A stretch of 64,000 nucleotides of DNA from the NCBI RefSeq assembly GCF_000423405.1, contig NZ_AUHX01000006.1, positions 124,001-188,000 of the forward strand, given 5' to 3'. Below are positions 25,413 to 33,531 of this stretch, piece after piece; the stretch's first letter is position 1, and every line of letters starts with the position of its first letter. The translations under genes and the position numbers were made by a program. The notes beneath the pieces are model-generated. The model searched no databases and had not been told where the DNA came from. It saw only the letters and a list, made by a program, of their open reading frames with translations. This DNA comes from Mesonia mobilis DSM 19841. GTDB lineage: Bacteria; Bacteroidota; Bacteroidia; Flavobacteriales; Flavobacteriaceae.

Positions 25413-25814
25413 ATGACACCCATCCCCTTTCAATACGAAATTGAAGTACAACCCGAACATATCGACGATTTAAAACACGTAAATAATGTTACCTATTTGC
25501 AATGGGTGCAAGATGTAGGAGAAAAACATTGGAACTTAAAAACTTCAGAAGAGTTAAGAGAAAAATACGGTTGGGTAGTACTTAACCATTTTATTGAATA
25601 TAAAAGTCCGGCATTTTTAAACGAAAAACTCATTTTAAAAACCTGGATCCAAAGTCACGAAGGCGTAAAAAGTGAACGTCGGGTTGAGGTGATTCGAAAA
25701 AAGGATAATAAAATTATCGCGCAAGCCAAAACCTTGTGGTGTTTAATCGAAAAACAAAGTCATCGTCCCGCGCGCATCACTCCAGAAATCACCGAACCTT
25801 TTTTTGAAGATTAG
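25413..25814 (+). CDS. Acyl-CoA thioesterase, 4-hydroxybenzoyl-CoA thioesterase-like hot-dog fold
   Basis: A 133-residue protein of the hot-dog superfamily that hydrolyses acyl-CoA or acyl-ACP thioesters. The N-terminal part shows FQYEIEVQPEHIDDLKHVNN and VTYLQWVQDVGEKHW, with Asp-x-x-x-H-V-N at the usual active-site position. Later parts are VLNHFIEYKSPAFLNEKL and IIAQAKTLWCLIE. A longer frame from TTG at 25392 is possible, but that codon lies within the -7 box, so the ATG at 25413 is chosen. The substrate chain cannot be predicted. It is a single-gene unit between clusters of intergenic repeats. Confidence 0.87.
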   Translation: MTPIPFQYEIEVQPEHIDDLKHVNNVTYLQWVQDVGEKHWNLKTSEELREKYGWVVLNHFIEYKSPAFLNEKLILKTWIQSHEGVKSERRVEVIRKKDNKIIAQAKTLWCLIEKQSHRPARITPEITEPFFED

Positions 25815-25830
25815 TTAGGTAAATTGTAAT

Positions 25831-25916
25831 GTCACCTTGAGCGGAGTCGAAAGGTCTCATCTGGCTTGTAATTATATTTAACACACGATGAGATGCTGAA
25901 TCAAGTTCAGCATGAC
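25831..25916. repeat. Pair of facing palindromic repeats
   Basis: GTCACCTTGAGCGGAGTCGAAAGGTCTCATC and GATGAGATGCTGAATCAAGTTCAGCATGAC are two different hairpin elements. They face each other through TCTCATC/GATGAGA, forming one large imperfect palindrome. Confidence 0.65.
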
Positions 25917-25963
25917 GCATAACTTCATGTTTTACATAAATTAATAAAATAACATTAAAAATA

Positions 25964-26914
25964 ATGAAAGTCCTTCACCTCGATAAAAACCATCCTTTAA
26001 TCTTAGAACAGCTACAAGGATTAGGTTTTAGTAACGAAGAAGATTATTCTTCTTCCAAAGAAGAAATTCTACAGAAAATCGATGCTTACGATGGGATCAT
26101 CATTCGTAGTCGTTTTAAACTCGATCAAGCCTTTATTTCCGCAGCGAAAAACTTAAAATTCATTGGTCGGTTAGGCGCAGGACTAGAAAATATCGATACC
26201 GAATTTGCTTCAGCGCAAGGCATCCAACTATTTTCAGCTCCGGAAGGTAACCGAAATGCCGTTGGAGAACACGCCTTGGGAATGTTGCTTTCACTATTCA
26301 ATAAACTGAATAAAGCCGATCAAGAAGTAAGAAACGGTAAATGGCTGCGAGAAGAAAATCGCGGAGTAGAACTCGAAGGCAAAACCGTTGGAATTATTGG
26401 CTACGGGAATATGGGAAAATCTTTTGCTAAAAAGTTGCAAGGTTTCGATGTTAAGGTGTTGTGTTACGATATTCAAAAAAATGTAGGCGATCAATTTGCC
26501 AAACAAGTGAGTTTAGAAGAATTTCAGCAAAACGTAGAAGTACTTAGTTTACATACGCCATTAACAGAAACGACCAATAGTATGGTTGATGCCAAATTCA
26601 TCAATTCATTTAAAAATAATTTTTGGTTTATCAATACCGGTCGCGGGCAAAGTGTGGTAACTTCAGATTTGGTAGAAGCTCTAAAGTCGGGCAAAGTCTT
26701 AGGCGCCGGGCTCGATGTGTTAGAATACGAAAAAACCTCCTTTGAAAATTTATTTACTTCCGCAGCGCAAATGCCAGAGGCTTTTCAATATTTGATAAAT
26801 GCTGAAAACGTTTTGCTTTCTCCGCACGTAGCGGGTTGGACGATTGAAAGTAAACGAAAATTGGCGCAGGTAATTGTCGATAAAATCAAAGCAGAATTCG
26901 TTTCAAAATCTTAA
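25964..26914 (+). CDS. D-isomer-specific 2-hydroxyacid dehydrogenase
   Basis: A 316-residue NAD-dependent dehydrogenase of the phosphoglycerate dehydrogenase superfamily. The Rossmann loop is IGYGNMGKSFAKKLQGF, and the catalytic triad residues are seen as Arg in NTGRGQSVV, Glu in LDVLEYEK and His in SPHVAGWT. It lacks the C-terminal ACT domain of long SerA forms. A serine biosynthesis role is possible, but no serC or serB is in sight, so other 2-ketoacids remain possible. The gene appears monocistronic between repeat clusters. Confidence 0.88.
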   Translation: MKVLHLDKNHPLILEQLQGLGFSNEEDYSSSKEEILQKIDAYDGIIIRSRFKLDQAFISAAKNLKFIGRLGAGLENIDTEFASAQGIQLFSAPEGNRNAVGEHALGMLLSLFNKLNKADQEVRNGKWLREENRGVELEGKTVGIIGYGNMGKSFAKKLQGFDVKVLCYDIQKNVGDQFAKQVSLEEFQQNVEVLSLHTPLTETTNSMVDAKFINSFKNNFWFINTGRGQSVVTSDLVEALKSGKVLGAGLDVLEYEKTSFENLFTSAAQMPEAFQYLINAENVLLSPHVAGWTIESKRKLAQVIVDKIKAEFVSKS

Positions 26915-26924
26915 ACTTCAGCAG

Positions 26925-26956
26925 TTGTAAATTTTAGCAAGCATTTATTAAGTTTG
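26925..26956 (+). promoter_or_regulatory. Bacteroidota-type promoter TTG-N21-TAAGTTTG
   Basis: TTG at 26925-26927 and TAAGTTTG at 26949-26956 are separated by 21 bases, within the 17-23 base consensus. It should drive the DUF1801 and VOC genes, with a leader of about 25 bases. Confidence 0.7.
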
Positions 26957-26986
26957 TAAGAATCCTTCAACTTAATTCTTGAAAAT

Positions 26987-27445
26987 ATGCAGATCAAAGC
27001 AGATTCCGTAGAAGAGTATTTAGCCAATGTTCCCGAAGAACGTAAAGAAGCATTTGCCAAGTTGCGAAAAACGATCGTTGAAAATCTACCTTCCGGTTTT
27101 CAAGAATGTTTAAGTTATGGGATGGTCGGTTATGTGATTCCTAAAAGTATTTATCCCGACGGTTATCATTGCGATCCTAGTTTACCGTTACCGTTTATGA
27201 GTATTGCTAGTCAGAAAAATTTTGTGGCACTTTACCATAGCGGTATTTATGCCGATCCTGATTTATTAAAATGGTGGCAGCAAGAATATCCTAAGCACGT
27301 AAAAACCAAGTTAGATATGGGCAAAAGCTGCGTTCGCTTTAAAAATGTAAAACATATTCCGTATGAGTTAATTGCAGAACTCTGCGAAAAAATGACTCCG
27401 GAAGATTTTATCAATATTTACGAAACTAATCTCCAGAAAAAATGA
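26987..27445 (+). CDS. DUF1801 domain protein (YdhG-like)
   Basis: A 152-residue cytoplasmic protein with the DUF1801 fold, starting SVEEYLANVPEERKEAFAKL, with FQECLSYGMVGYVIPK and, near the C-terminus, MGKSCVRFKNVKHIPYELI. Related domains occur in YdhG-like proteins and in a frataxin-like intracellular iron chaperone family of Firmicutes (YdhG/Fra); function here is not established. Its stop overlaps the start of the VOC gene by four bases (ATGA), so the two are coupled. The transcript probably starts at the good promoter at 26925-26956. Confidence 0.87.
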   Translation: MQIKADSVEEYLANVPEERKEAFAKLRKTIVENLPSGFQECLSYGMVGYVIPKSIYPDGYHCDPSLPLPFMSIASQKNFVALYHSGIYADPDLLKWWQQEYPKHVKTKLDMGKSCVRFKNVKHIPYELIAELCEKMTPEDFINIYETNLQKK

Positions 27446-27828
27446 AAAAAAGAGTCACCGGTTTAGGCGGATTTTTCTTTAAATCTGAAAATCCCGATGC
27501 CGCAAAAAATTGGTACAAAGAGCATTTAGATTTAGACACCGATCAATACGGTTGCACTTTTTGGTGGAAAGATAAAGAAGGTAACGATTGCTCGACGCAG
27601 TGGAGCCCAATGGATGAGAAAACTGAATATTTTCAGCCTTCACAAAAACAATTTATGATGAATTTTCGTGTTGAAAATTTAGAGGATTTGCTAGCTGCTC
27701 TAAAGGAAGAAGGCATAACTATTGTTGGCGAACCGGAAGAATACAGCTACGGAAAATTTGGTTGGATTCTAGATCCTGAAGGCAATAAAATTGAACTTTG
27801 GGAACCTAAAGACGAAGCTTTTAAATAA
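27442..27828 (+). CDS. VOC-family protein (glyoxalase/bleomycin-resistance fold)
   Basis: A 128-residue vicinal-oxygen-chelate protein. It begins RVTGLGGFFFKSENPDAAKNWY and ends YGKFGWILDPEGNKIELWEP, where the DPEGNxIELWE strand carries the usual metal-ligand Glu. One copy of the paired beta-alpha-beta motif is split across the chain in the usual way. Proteins of this size act as dimers on small electrophiles or antibiotics, or as binding proteins; the substrate is unknown. Translation is coupled to the upstream DUF1801 gene. Confidence 0.88.
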   Translation: MKKRVTGLGGFFFKSENPDAAKNWYKEHLDLDTDQYGCTFWWKDKEGNDCSTQWSPMDEKTEYFQPSQKQFMMNFRVENLEDLLAALKEEGITIVGEPEEYSYGKFGWILDPEGNKIELWEPKDEAFK

Positions 27829-27870
27829 GCTTCCTCTATATTTTTATATCGTTAAAAAATCCTAAGACTA

Positions 27871-27901
27871 TTGTAGTTACTCGACACAGCAATTATCTTT
27901 G
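27871..27901 (+). promoter_or_regulatory. Bacteroidota-type promoter of mfd, TTG-N20-TATCTTTG
   Basis: TTG at 27871-27873 and TATCTTTG at 27894-27901, with a consensus 20-base spacer. The -7 box ends five bases before the mfd ATG, so the transcript is predicted to be leaderless or nearly so. Confidence 0.72.
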
Positions 27902-27906
27902 CAGCA

Positions 27907-30900
27907 ATGAGTACATCTACAATCGCCCAAAGTTTTGCACAATCCCCGCAACAGCAGGAATTGCGGGACGCTATTGCCGTTTCTGAAAAAAATACCGATA
28001 AAATTCATCTAAAAGGCCTTGTTGGTTCGTCACTTTCTTTTGTGGTGGCGAATGCTTTTAAAGATGCCAAGCGCCCATTTTTGATGGTTTTAAACGATAA
28101 GGAAGAAGCTGCTTATCACTTAAACGACCTCGAGCAGTTAGTTGGCGAGGACAATGTGTTGTTCTATCCCGGCAGTTACCGCAGGCCTTACCAGATCGAA
28201 GAAACAGATAATGCGAATGTGCTTTTACGTGCCGAAGTTTTAAACCGAATCAATTCGCGTAAGAAACCGGCGGTGATCGTAACTTATCCTGATGCGCTTT
28301 TTGAAAAAGTTGTTACGCGGAAGGAACTCGACAGAAGTACCCTAAAGATCAAGGTGAATGACGAACTTTCGATCGATTTTGTAAACGAAGTTTTGTTTGA
28401 ATACAAATTCAAGCGAGTAGATTTTGTTACTGAACCTGGTGAATTTTCAGTGCGTGGTGGGATTATCGATGTGTTTTCATTCAGTAATGACGAACCTTAC
28501 CGAATCGAATTTTTTGGAGATGAAGTAGATAGTATCCGGAGTTTCGATGTCGAGTCGCAATTGTCTACCGATAAGGTGAACAAGATTTCGATAATGCCGA
28601 ATGTCGAGAATAAAAAGCTCGATGAGGTTCGGGAGAGTTTCTTAAAATATGTCGCCGATAATACGCTGATATTCGTTAAAAATCTCGATCTTTTTACCGC
28701 GCAGATCGATAAGCTCTTCAGTAAAGCAGAAGAAGCTTTCGAAAAAATTTCAGGAGAAATTAAACAAAGTGAGCCTAAAGAACTTTTTTGTACTTCAGAA
28801 TTAATAAAAAAACAACTCCTTAACTTTTCGGTGGCTGAATTAAGCAATCAGGCCTATCTAAAACCGAAAAAGGAGATCATATTTTTTGTGACTCCGCAAC
28901 CTTCGTTCAATAAACAGTTCGATTTATTGATCAATAATTTAATTGAAAATCAGGAGAGAGGATATTCTAATTATATTTTCTGCGGAAGCGAACAGCAGGC
29001 GAAGCGTTTCCACGATATTTTTAAAGATCAGGAGAAAGAGGTAAAATACAAGACGGTGGTACTTTCCCTTTTCCAGGGATTTATTGATGAGCAGGCAAAA
29101 AATGTTTGTTACACAGATCATCAGATCTTTGAACGTTACCATAAATTCAGCTTAAAAAATGGTTATGCGAAAAAGCAGGCACTAACACTGAAAGAATTGA
29201 CCAATCTTACGGTTGGCGATTATGTAACCCATATCGATCACGGGATTGGAAAGTTTGGCGGACTGCAAAAAATAGATGTGGAAGGCAAAAAGCAGGAAGC
29301 GATCAAATTGATCTATGGCGAACGTGATATCTTGTATTTGAGCATTCACTCGCTACATAAAATTTCAAAATATAACGGAAAAGACGGGAAGGAACCAAAG
29401 ATCTTTAAACTGGGTAGTAATGCCTGGAAAAACCTGAAGAAAAAGACCAAAGCCCGTGTTAAACATATTGCTTATAATTTAATTGAATTATACGCAAAAC
29501 GACATTTGCAGAAAGGTTTTGCTTACGGGCCAGATTCGTATTTGCAGCACGAACTGGAAGCTTCATTTATTTATGAAGACACACCAGATCAAAGCACCGC
29601 GACCGAAGCAGTTAAAAAAGATATGGAAAACGAACGTCCAATGGATCGTTTGGTTTGTGGGGACGTTGGTTTTGGGAAGACTGAAGTTGCGATTCGTGCA
29701 GCTTTTAAAGCGGTAGATAACGGCAAACAGGTGGCGGTTTTAGTGCCAACCACGATTTTAGCGTTTCAGCATCATCAAACTTTTTCTGAACGTTTAAAAG
29801 ATTTACCGGTAACGGTTGATTATTTAAACAGGTTTAGAACCGCAAAAGAACGTCGTGAAACCCTTGCTGATCTTGAAAAAGGAACCGTAGATATTATTAT
29901 TGGGACGCATCAGTTGGTGAATAAGTCGGTTAAATTTAAGGATTTGGGGCTGCTGATTGTTGATGAAGAGCAAAAGTTTGGTGTTGCGGTAAAAGATAAG
30001 TTGAAAACCATCAAAGAAAACGTTGATACGCTAACACTCACGGCAACGCCAATTCCGCGTACGCTTCAGTTTAGTTTAATGGCAGCAAGAGATTTATCTA
30101 CAATAACTACTCCGCCACCAAATCGTTACCCGATCGAGTCGAACGTGATCCGTTTTTCCGAAGAAACCATTCGTGATGCCGTGTTGTATGAAATTCAGCG
30201 TGGTGGGCAGGTATTCTTTATTCATAACCGAATTGAAAATATTAAGGAAGTTGCCGGAATGATTCAGCGTTTGGTTCCCGATGCGAAAGTGGGCATTGGT
30301 CACGGCCAGATGGATGGGAAGAAATTGGAGAAATTGATGCTGAGTTTTATTAATGGGGAATTTGATGTTTTGGTTTCAACCACAATTATAGAAAGTGGAT
30401 TAGATGTCACCAATGCGAACACGATCTTTATAAATAATGCGAATAATTTCGGACTATCAGATCTGCACCAAATGCGTGGTCGGGTAGGGCGAAGCAACAA
30501 AAAGGCATTTTGTTATTTTATCACGCCGCCATATTCTGCGATGACCGAAGAAGCGCGTAAGCGAATGACGGCGCTAGAGCAGTTTTCGGACCTGGGAAGT
30601 GGTTTTAATATCGCAATGAAAGATTTGGAAATTCGTGGTGCGGGAGATCTTTTAGGCGGTGAACAAAGCGGATTCATCAATGAAATTGGTTTTGATACCT
30701 ATCAGAAAATTCTGAATGAAGCCATCGAAGAGCTGAAAGAAAACGAGTTTAAAGACTTGTATGCCGATCAGGAAAATGCTGAAGAAAAAGATTACGTAAA
30801 AGAAACGCAGATCGATACCGATTTTGAAATTCTGTTCCCAGATGATTATATCAATAATATCGCAGAACGACTGAATTTATATACCAAGCTGAACGAGCTG

Positions 30901-31287
30901 AAAACGGAAGAAGAGTTAGAGAAATATGAAGCTGAACTGGTCGATCGTTTTGGAGAATTACCGGTTCCAGCCGTTGATTTGCTGAATAGCGTTCGTATAA
31001 AATGGATCGCTTCAAAAATCGGTTTAGAGCGTATTATTATGAAGCAAAATAAATTGATCGGTTATTTTATTGCCGATCAGCAATCGAGTTTCTACCAAAC
31101 CAATACGTTTACCAAAGTCTTGCAATACGTGCAAACGCATCCTAACGCCTGCAAGATGAAAGAAAAGAAAACCAGAAACGGTTTACGATTATTACTGACT
31201 TTTGAAAGGATTAATTCTATCGAAAAAGCTTTAAAAGCTTTACAGCCTTTAGATTTTAGAAAGAAAACTGCTGAGGTGGAAGCTTAG
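27907..31287 (+). CDS. mfd: Transcription-repair coupling factor
   Basis: A 1126-residue ATP-dependent translocase that removes RNA polymerase stalled at DNA damage and recruits UvrA. In order, it has a UvrB-like N-terminal region (about 1-330), the RNA-polymerase interaction domain near GDYVTHIDHGIGKFGGLQKI (about 435-455) and RecA-like motor domains with Walker A GDVGFGKTEVAIRAA, DEEQ box IVDEEQKFGV and TATPIPRT. Motif VI is QMRGRVGRSNKKAF, and the TRCF C-terminal domain closes the chain. Full length, with no interruption. A strong hairpin lies just downstream. Confidence 0.98.
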   Translation: MSTSTIAQSFAQSPQQQELRDAIAVSEKNTDKIHLKGLVGSSLSFVVANAFKDAKRPFLMVLNDKEEAAYHLNDLEQLVGEDNVLFYPGSYRRPYQIEETDNANVLLRAEVLNRINSRKKPAVIVTYPDALFEKVVTRKELDRSTLKIKVNDELSIDFVNEVLFEYKFKRVDFVTEPGEFSVRGGIIDVFSFSNDEPYRIEFFGDEVDSIRSFDVESQLSTDKVNKISIMPNVENKKLDEVRESFLKYVADNTLIFVKNLDLFTAQIDKLFSKAEEAFEKISGEIKQSEPKELFCTSELIKKQLLNFSVAELSNQAYLKPKKEIIFFVTPQPSFNKQFDLLINNLIENQERGYSNYIFCGSEQQAKRFHDIFKDQEKEVKYKTVVLSLFQGFIDEQAKNVCYTDHQIFERYHKFSLKNGYAKKQALTLKELTNLTVGDYVTHIDHGIGKFGGLQKIDVEGKKQEAIKLIYGERDILYLSIHSLHKISKYNGKDGKEPKIFKLGSNAWKNLKKKTKARVKHIAYNLIELYAKRHLQKGFAYGPDSYLQHELEASFIYEDTPDQSTATEAVKKDMENERPMDRLVCGDVGFGKTEVAIRAAFKAVDNGKQVAVLVPTTILAFQHHQTFSERLKDLPVTVDYLNRFRTAKERRETLADLEKGTVDIIIGTHQLVNKSVKFKDLGLLIVDEEQKFGVAVKDKLKTIKENVDTLTLTATPIPRTLQFSLMAARDLSTITTPPPNRYPIESNVIRFSEETIRDAVLYEIQRGGQVFFIHNRIENIKEVAGMIQRLVPDAKVGIGHGQMDGKKLEKLMLSFINGEFDVLVSTTIIESGLDVTNANTIFINNANNFGLSDLHQMRGRVGRSNKKAFCYFITPPYSAMTEEARKRMTALEQFSDLGSGFNIAMKDLEIRGAGDLLGGEQSGFINEIGFDTYQKILNEAIEELKENEFKDLYADQENAEEKDYVKETQIDTDFEILFPDDYINNIAERLNLYTKLNELKTEEELEKYEAELVDRFGELPVPAVDLLNSVRIKWIASKIGLERIIMKQNKLIGYFIADQQSSFYQTNTFTKVLQYVQTHPNACKMKEKKTRNGLRLLLTFERINSIEKALKALQPLDFRKKTAEVEA

Positions 31288-31310
31288 ATTTTTCTTGGAA
31301 AATAAAAATT

Positions 31311-31345
31311 AAACCTCACAGGTTTCCAAAACCTGTGAGGTTTTT
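31311..31345 (+). terminator. Intrinsic terminator of mfd
   Basis: A 15-bp perfect stem (AAACCTCACAGGTTT/AAACCTGTGAGGTTT) with a CCA loop, followed by further Ts. It may also act on the converging YraN gene. Confidence 0.92.
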
Positions 31346-31368
31346 GAAATTATAATTTGGGATTGTAT

Positions 31369-31728
31369 TTAAAAATAAAGAAAAGCGTCTTCTAAATGTT
31401 CTATTTGAGTGCCGAGCTTATTTTTGATAATCGCTACAATGTCAAAACGTAATTCAACATCAAGATCATTTTCGGTAATGTAAAAATCCATTGCTTTCAC
31501 CAACTGTTGAATCTGCTTCGGTTTTACAAATTCTTGCGGATTGCCAAATTCCGGAGTACTTCTAGTTTTTACTTCCACCGCGCAGATTAAATTTTCTTTT
31601 TGGATAATAATATCGACTTCAGCTTTTTGAAAACGATAATTACGCTCTAAAATAGTAAAGCCCTTTTGCTGTAGAAAATCTACGGCTAGTTGTTCCCCTT
31701 TTTTGCCTAAATCATTATGTTGTGCCAT
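31369..31728 (-). CDS. YraN family (UPF0102) putative endonuclease
   Basis: A 119-residue protein with the restriction-endonuclease-like core of UPF0102: GKKGEQLAVDFLQQKGFTIL, then the Asp-Glu-x-Lys arrangement seen as KAEVDIIIQKENLICAVEVKTR, and QIQQLVKAMDFYI. The Glu-Val-Asp and Glu-Val-Lys positions match the PD-(D/E)XK nuclease pattern. The biological role is unresolved; members are often near rRNA or ribosome genes. It is convergent with mfd and shares the terminator region. Confidence 0.9.
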   Translation of the reverse strand: MAQHNDLGKKGEQLAVDFLQQKGFTILERNYRFQKAEVDIIIQKENLICAVEVKTRSTPEFGNPQEFVKPKQIQQLVKAMDFYITENDLDVELRFDIVAIIKNKLGTQIEHLEDAFLYF

Positions 31729-31732
31729 AGCT

Positions 31733-31753
31733 ATTTCCTGCGCAGGCAGAAAT
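31733..31753. repeat. Palindromic intergenic repeat, ATTTCCTGCGCAGGCAGAAAT type
   Basis: A 21-base near-perfect palindrome just upstream of the YraN start. It resembles the common TTCCTGCGNAGGCAGGAAT family of bacterial intergenic elements. Confidence 0.55.
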
Positions 31754-31820
31754 CTTTTGGTGTTAATATTGAATTGTTATCACCAAGCAGGATTGAAATT
31801 ATGTTTTTTTAATTATATGT

Positions 31821-31845
31821 GATGCTGAAACAAGTTCAGCAATAC
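31821..31845. repeat. TGCTGA...TCAGCA hairpin repeat
   Basis: GATGCTGAAACAAGTTCAGCAATACG, a further copy of the short hairpin family found around 25.2-25.9 kb. Confidence 0.6.
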
Positions 31846-31879
31846 GTGATGATATATAAATATAATCAAATAAAGTTGA

Positions 31880-32782
31880 TTAATCTTTTAGGTAATTCAA
31901 TTTAGAACCTCGATCTGTAACTTTAAGTTTAATATTTCTTCCAAAAATTAAAGCTTGGTTGTCTTCGATGTGACCTGCCGGAAAATTAAACGCGATCGGA
32001 TAATCATATTCAGCAACGGTTTCAGCAATAATCTCTTCCGCAGTTTTCCCAAATGGAATTGTATTGTCGTTCATATCGCTCATTCCGCCAATCACTAATC
32101 CGGCAAGATGTTCTAACATTCCGTTTCGTTTGAGATTTTGCATCATTCGATCGATATGGTAAAGATATTCATCTAAATCTTCGATAAATAAAATTTTACC
32201 TTGTGTATTGATCGCAGAATTACTTCCGCAGAGTGAATAGAGTACCGATAAATTTCCGCCTACCAATTCGCCTTCAGCAGTTCCTGTTTTATTCATTTTA
32301 GAGGAAGGAAATTGATAATTCAGTTCTTCTCCAAAAAGAATTTTTCTTAAGGTTTCCCGACTAGCTTCAGATTTAGTTGCTACACCTAAACACATCTGTG
32401 CGTGAAGGCTAGCAATTTCGAAGTTATTTATATGCGAATGCAACGCCGTTACATCGCTATAACCAATAATCCATTTCGGATTTTTTTTAAATACTGAAAA
32501 ATCGATGCGATCTAAAATTCTTACTGTTCCGTAACCACCTTTTGCACACCAAATCGCTTTTATTTCAGGATCGTTTAATTGTTGTTGAAGATCTTTTGCT
32601 CGCTGCTTGTCACTTCCCGCAAATTGATGTTTTTCCAGACCAATACTTGAGCCAATCACAGGTTGAAGCTCCCATTTTTCTAATAACTCAATAGCTGGTT
32701 TGAGATCTTCTTTATTCGCTTTTCTCGCCGTTGCAATAATGGCAACTTTATCGTTTTTAGATAGATAATCAGGAAGATTCAT
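31880..32782 (-). CDS. Muramoyltetrapeptide LD-carboxypeptidase (S66 family)
   Basis: A 300-residue serine peptidase of the LdcA/MccF family, which removes the terminal D-Ala from murein tetrapeptides during cell-wall recycling. The Ser-Glu-His triad is visible: Ser109 (IIGYSDVTALH), Glu201 (FIEDLDEYLYHIDRM) and His271 (FPAGH). The N-terminal KVAIIATARK and AIWCAKGGYGTVRILDRID also match. There is no signal peptide, so it acts in the cytoplasm like other LdcA enzymes. MccF-type immunity activity is a less likely alternative. The gene stands alone on the minus strand. Confidence 0.92.
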   Translation of the reverse strand: MNLPDYLSKNDKVAIIATARKANKEDLKPAIELLEKWELQPVIGSSIGLEKHQFAGSDKQRAKDLQQQLNDPEIKAIWCAKGGYGTVRILDRIDFSVFKKNPKWIIGYSDVTALHSHINNFEIASLHAQMCLGVATKSEASRETLRKILFGEELNYQFPSSKMNKTGTAEGELVGGNLSVLYSLCGSNSAINTQGKILFIEDLDEYLYHIDRMMQNLKRNGMLEHLAGLVIGGMSDMNDNTIPFGKTAEEIIAETVAEYDYPIAFNFPAGHIEDNQALIFGRNIKLKVTDRGSKLNYLKD

Positions 32783-32813
32783 AAAAGCCTAATATTTACT
32801 TCATAAAAGTAAA

Positions 32814-32843
32814 TAAAAAAAGGAAGACGATTGTCTTCCTTTT
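32814..32843 (-). terminator. Intrinsic terminator of the lipoprotein gene
   Basis: AAAAGGAAGAC (32818-32828), a four-base loop and GTCTTCCTTTT. Read on the minus strand it is followed by a run of Ts. Confidence 0.88.
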
Positions 32844-32865
32844 AAAAATGAATTTTTCTTTAGCA

Positions 32866-33414
32866 TTAATACTCTACTAAGCTTCCGCTGTAATACATAG
32901 AGATATCGTCACCATCAAATGTAGTTCCTGTAAAAGTAAACTCATAATTATTGCCATTTTTATTTACTTCTAATTCTCCTGAGGTAATATCGATGTATTC
33001 TCCAGTAAATGTATCTGTACTTATGTCTTTATGAATCTCGCTATAAGTATAAGTAAAACCATCTTCGCTGTTGCTATAAGAATAAGTTCCTTCAGCTAGA
33101 TCAGATGAGTTGTCAGACCACAATTCAAAATAAATACCGGTATAAGAATCACCTTCAGGAATAAATTCACCATTAATCGAAGTTACACTAGCGCTAATCA
33201 ATGTAATATCAAAGTTAAAAGTCTCATTACTACCTTCTCCGTAGTCCTCAATAACACCAGATCTTAATTGATAGCTGTCACCTTCTATTTCTAAATAGCT
33301 ATCGCTAGAGGCGTTTGATCCGTTAGAGTTTGATCCAGAATCATCATCGCTACTACAAGAAGTGATAGCGAAAACTGTAAAAATTGATAAAATTAATAAG
33401 TAATGTTTTTTCAT
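32866..33414 (-). CDS. Hypothetical lipoprotein
   Basis: A 182-residue lipoprotein with a signal peptide and the lipobox ITSC (Cys about residue 20), followed by a Ser/Asp/Asn-rich linker typical of surface-exposed Bacteroidota lipoproteins. The remainder is rich in Asp, Ser, Thr and Tyr with regularly spaced beta-strand-like stretches (GIYFELWSDNSSDL, GELEVNKNGNNYEFTFTGTTFDG). No known domain is recognised. It is divergent from metG and has its own terminator. Confidence 0.8.
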   Translation of the reverse strand: MKKHYLLILSIFTVFAITSCSSDDDSGSNSNGSNASSDSYLEIEGDSYQLRSGVIEDYGEGSNETFNFDITLISASVTSINGEFIPEGDSYTGIYFELWSDNSSDLAEGTYSYSNSEDGFTYTYSEIHKDISTDTFTGEYIDITSGELEVNKNGNNYEFTFTGTTFDGDDISMYYSGSLVEY

Positions 33415-33531
33415 AATAGATTTGTTAGATTTCTGTCAAATGTAGGCGCTTTTTCAATATCAAAAAATACCTAATAACTAGTATTTTAAATAATCTTGGT
33501 TTCTTACCTTTACGCCTTTAAAAATCAAGAA

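Noticed and set aside
22793-25916. Possible CRISPR array from repeated intergenic sequences
   Set aside because: Copies are irregularly spaced, belong to different families, are interrupted by genes, have no uniform spacers, and no cas genes are present.
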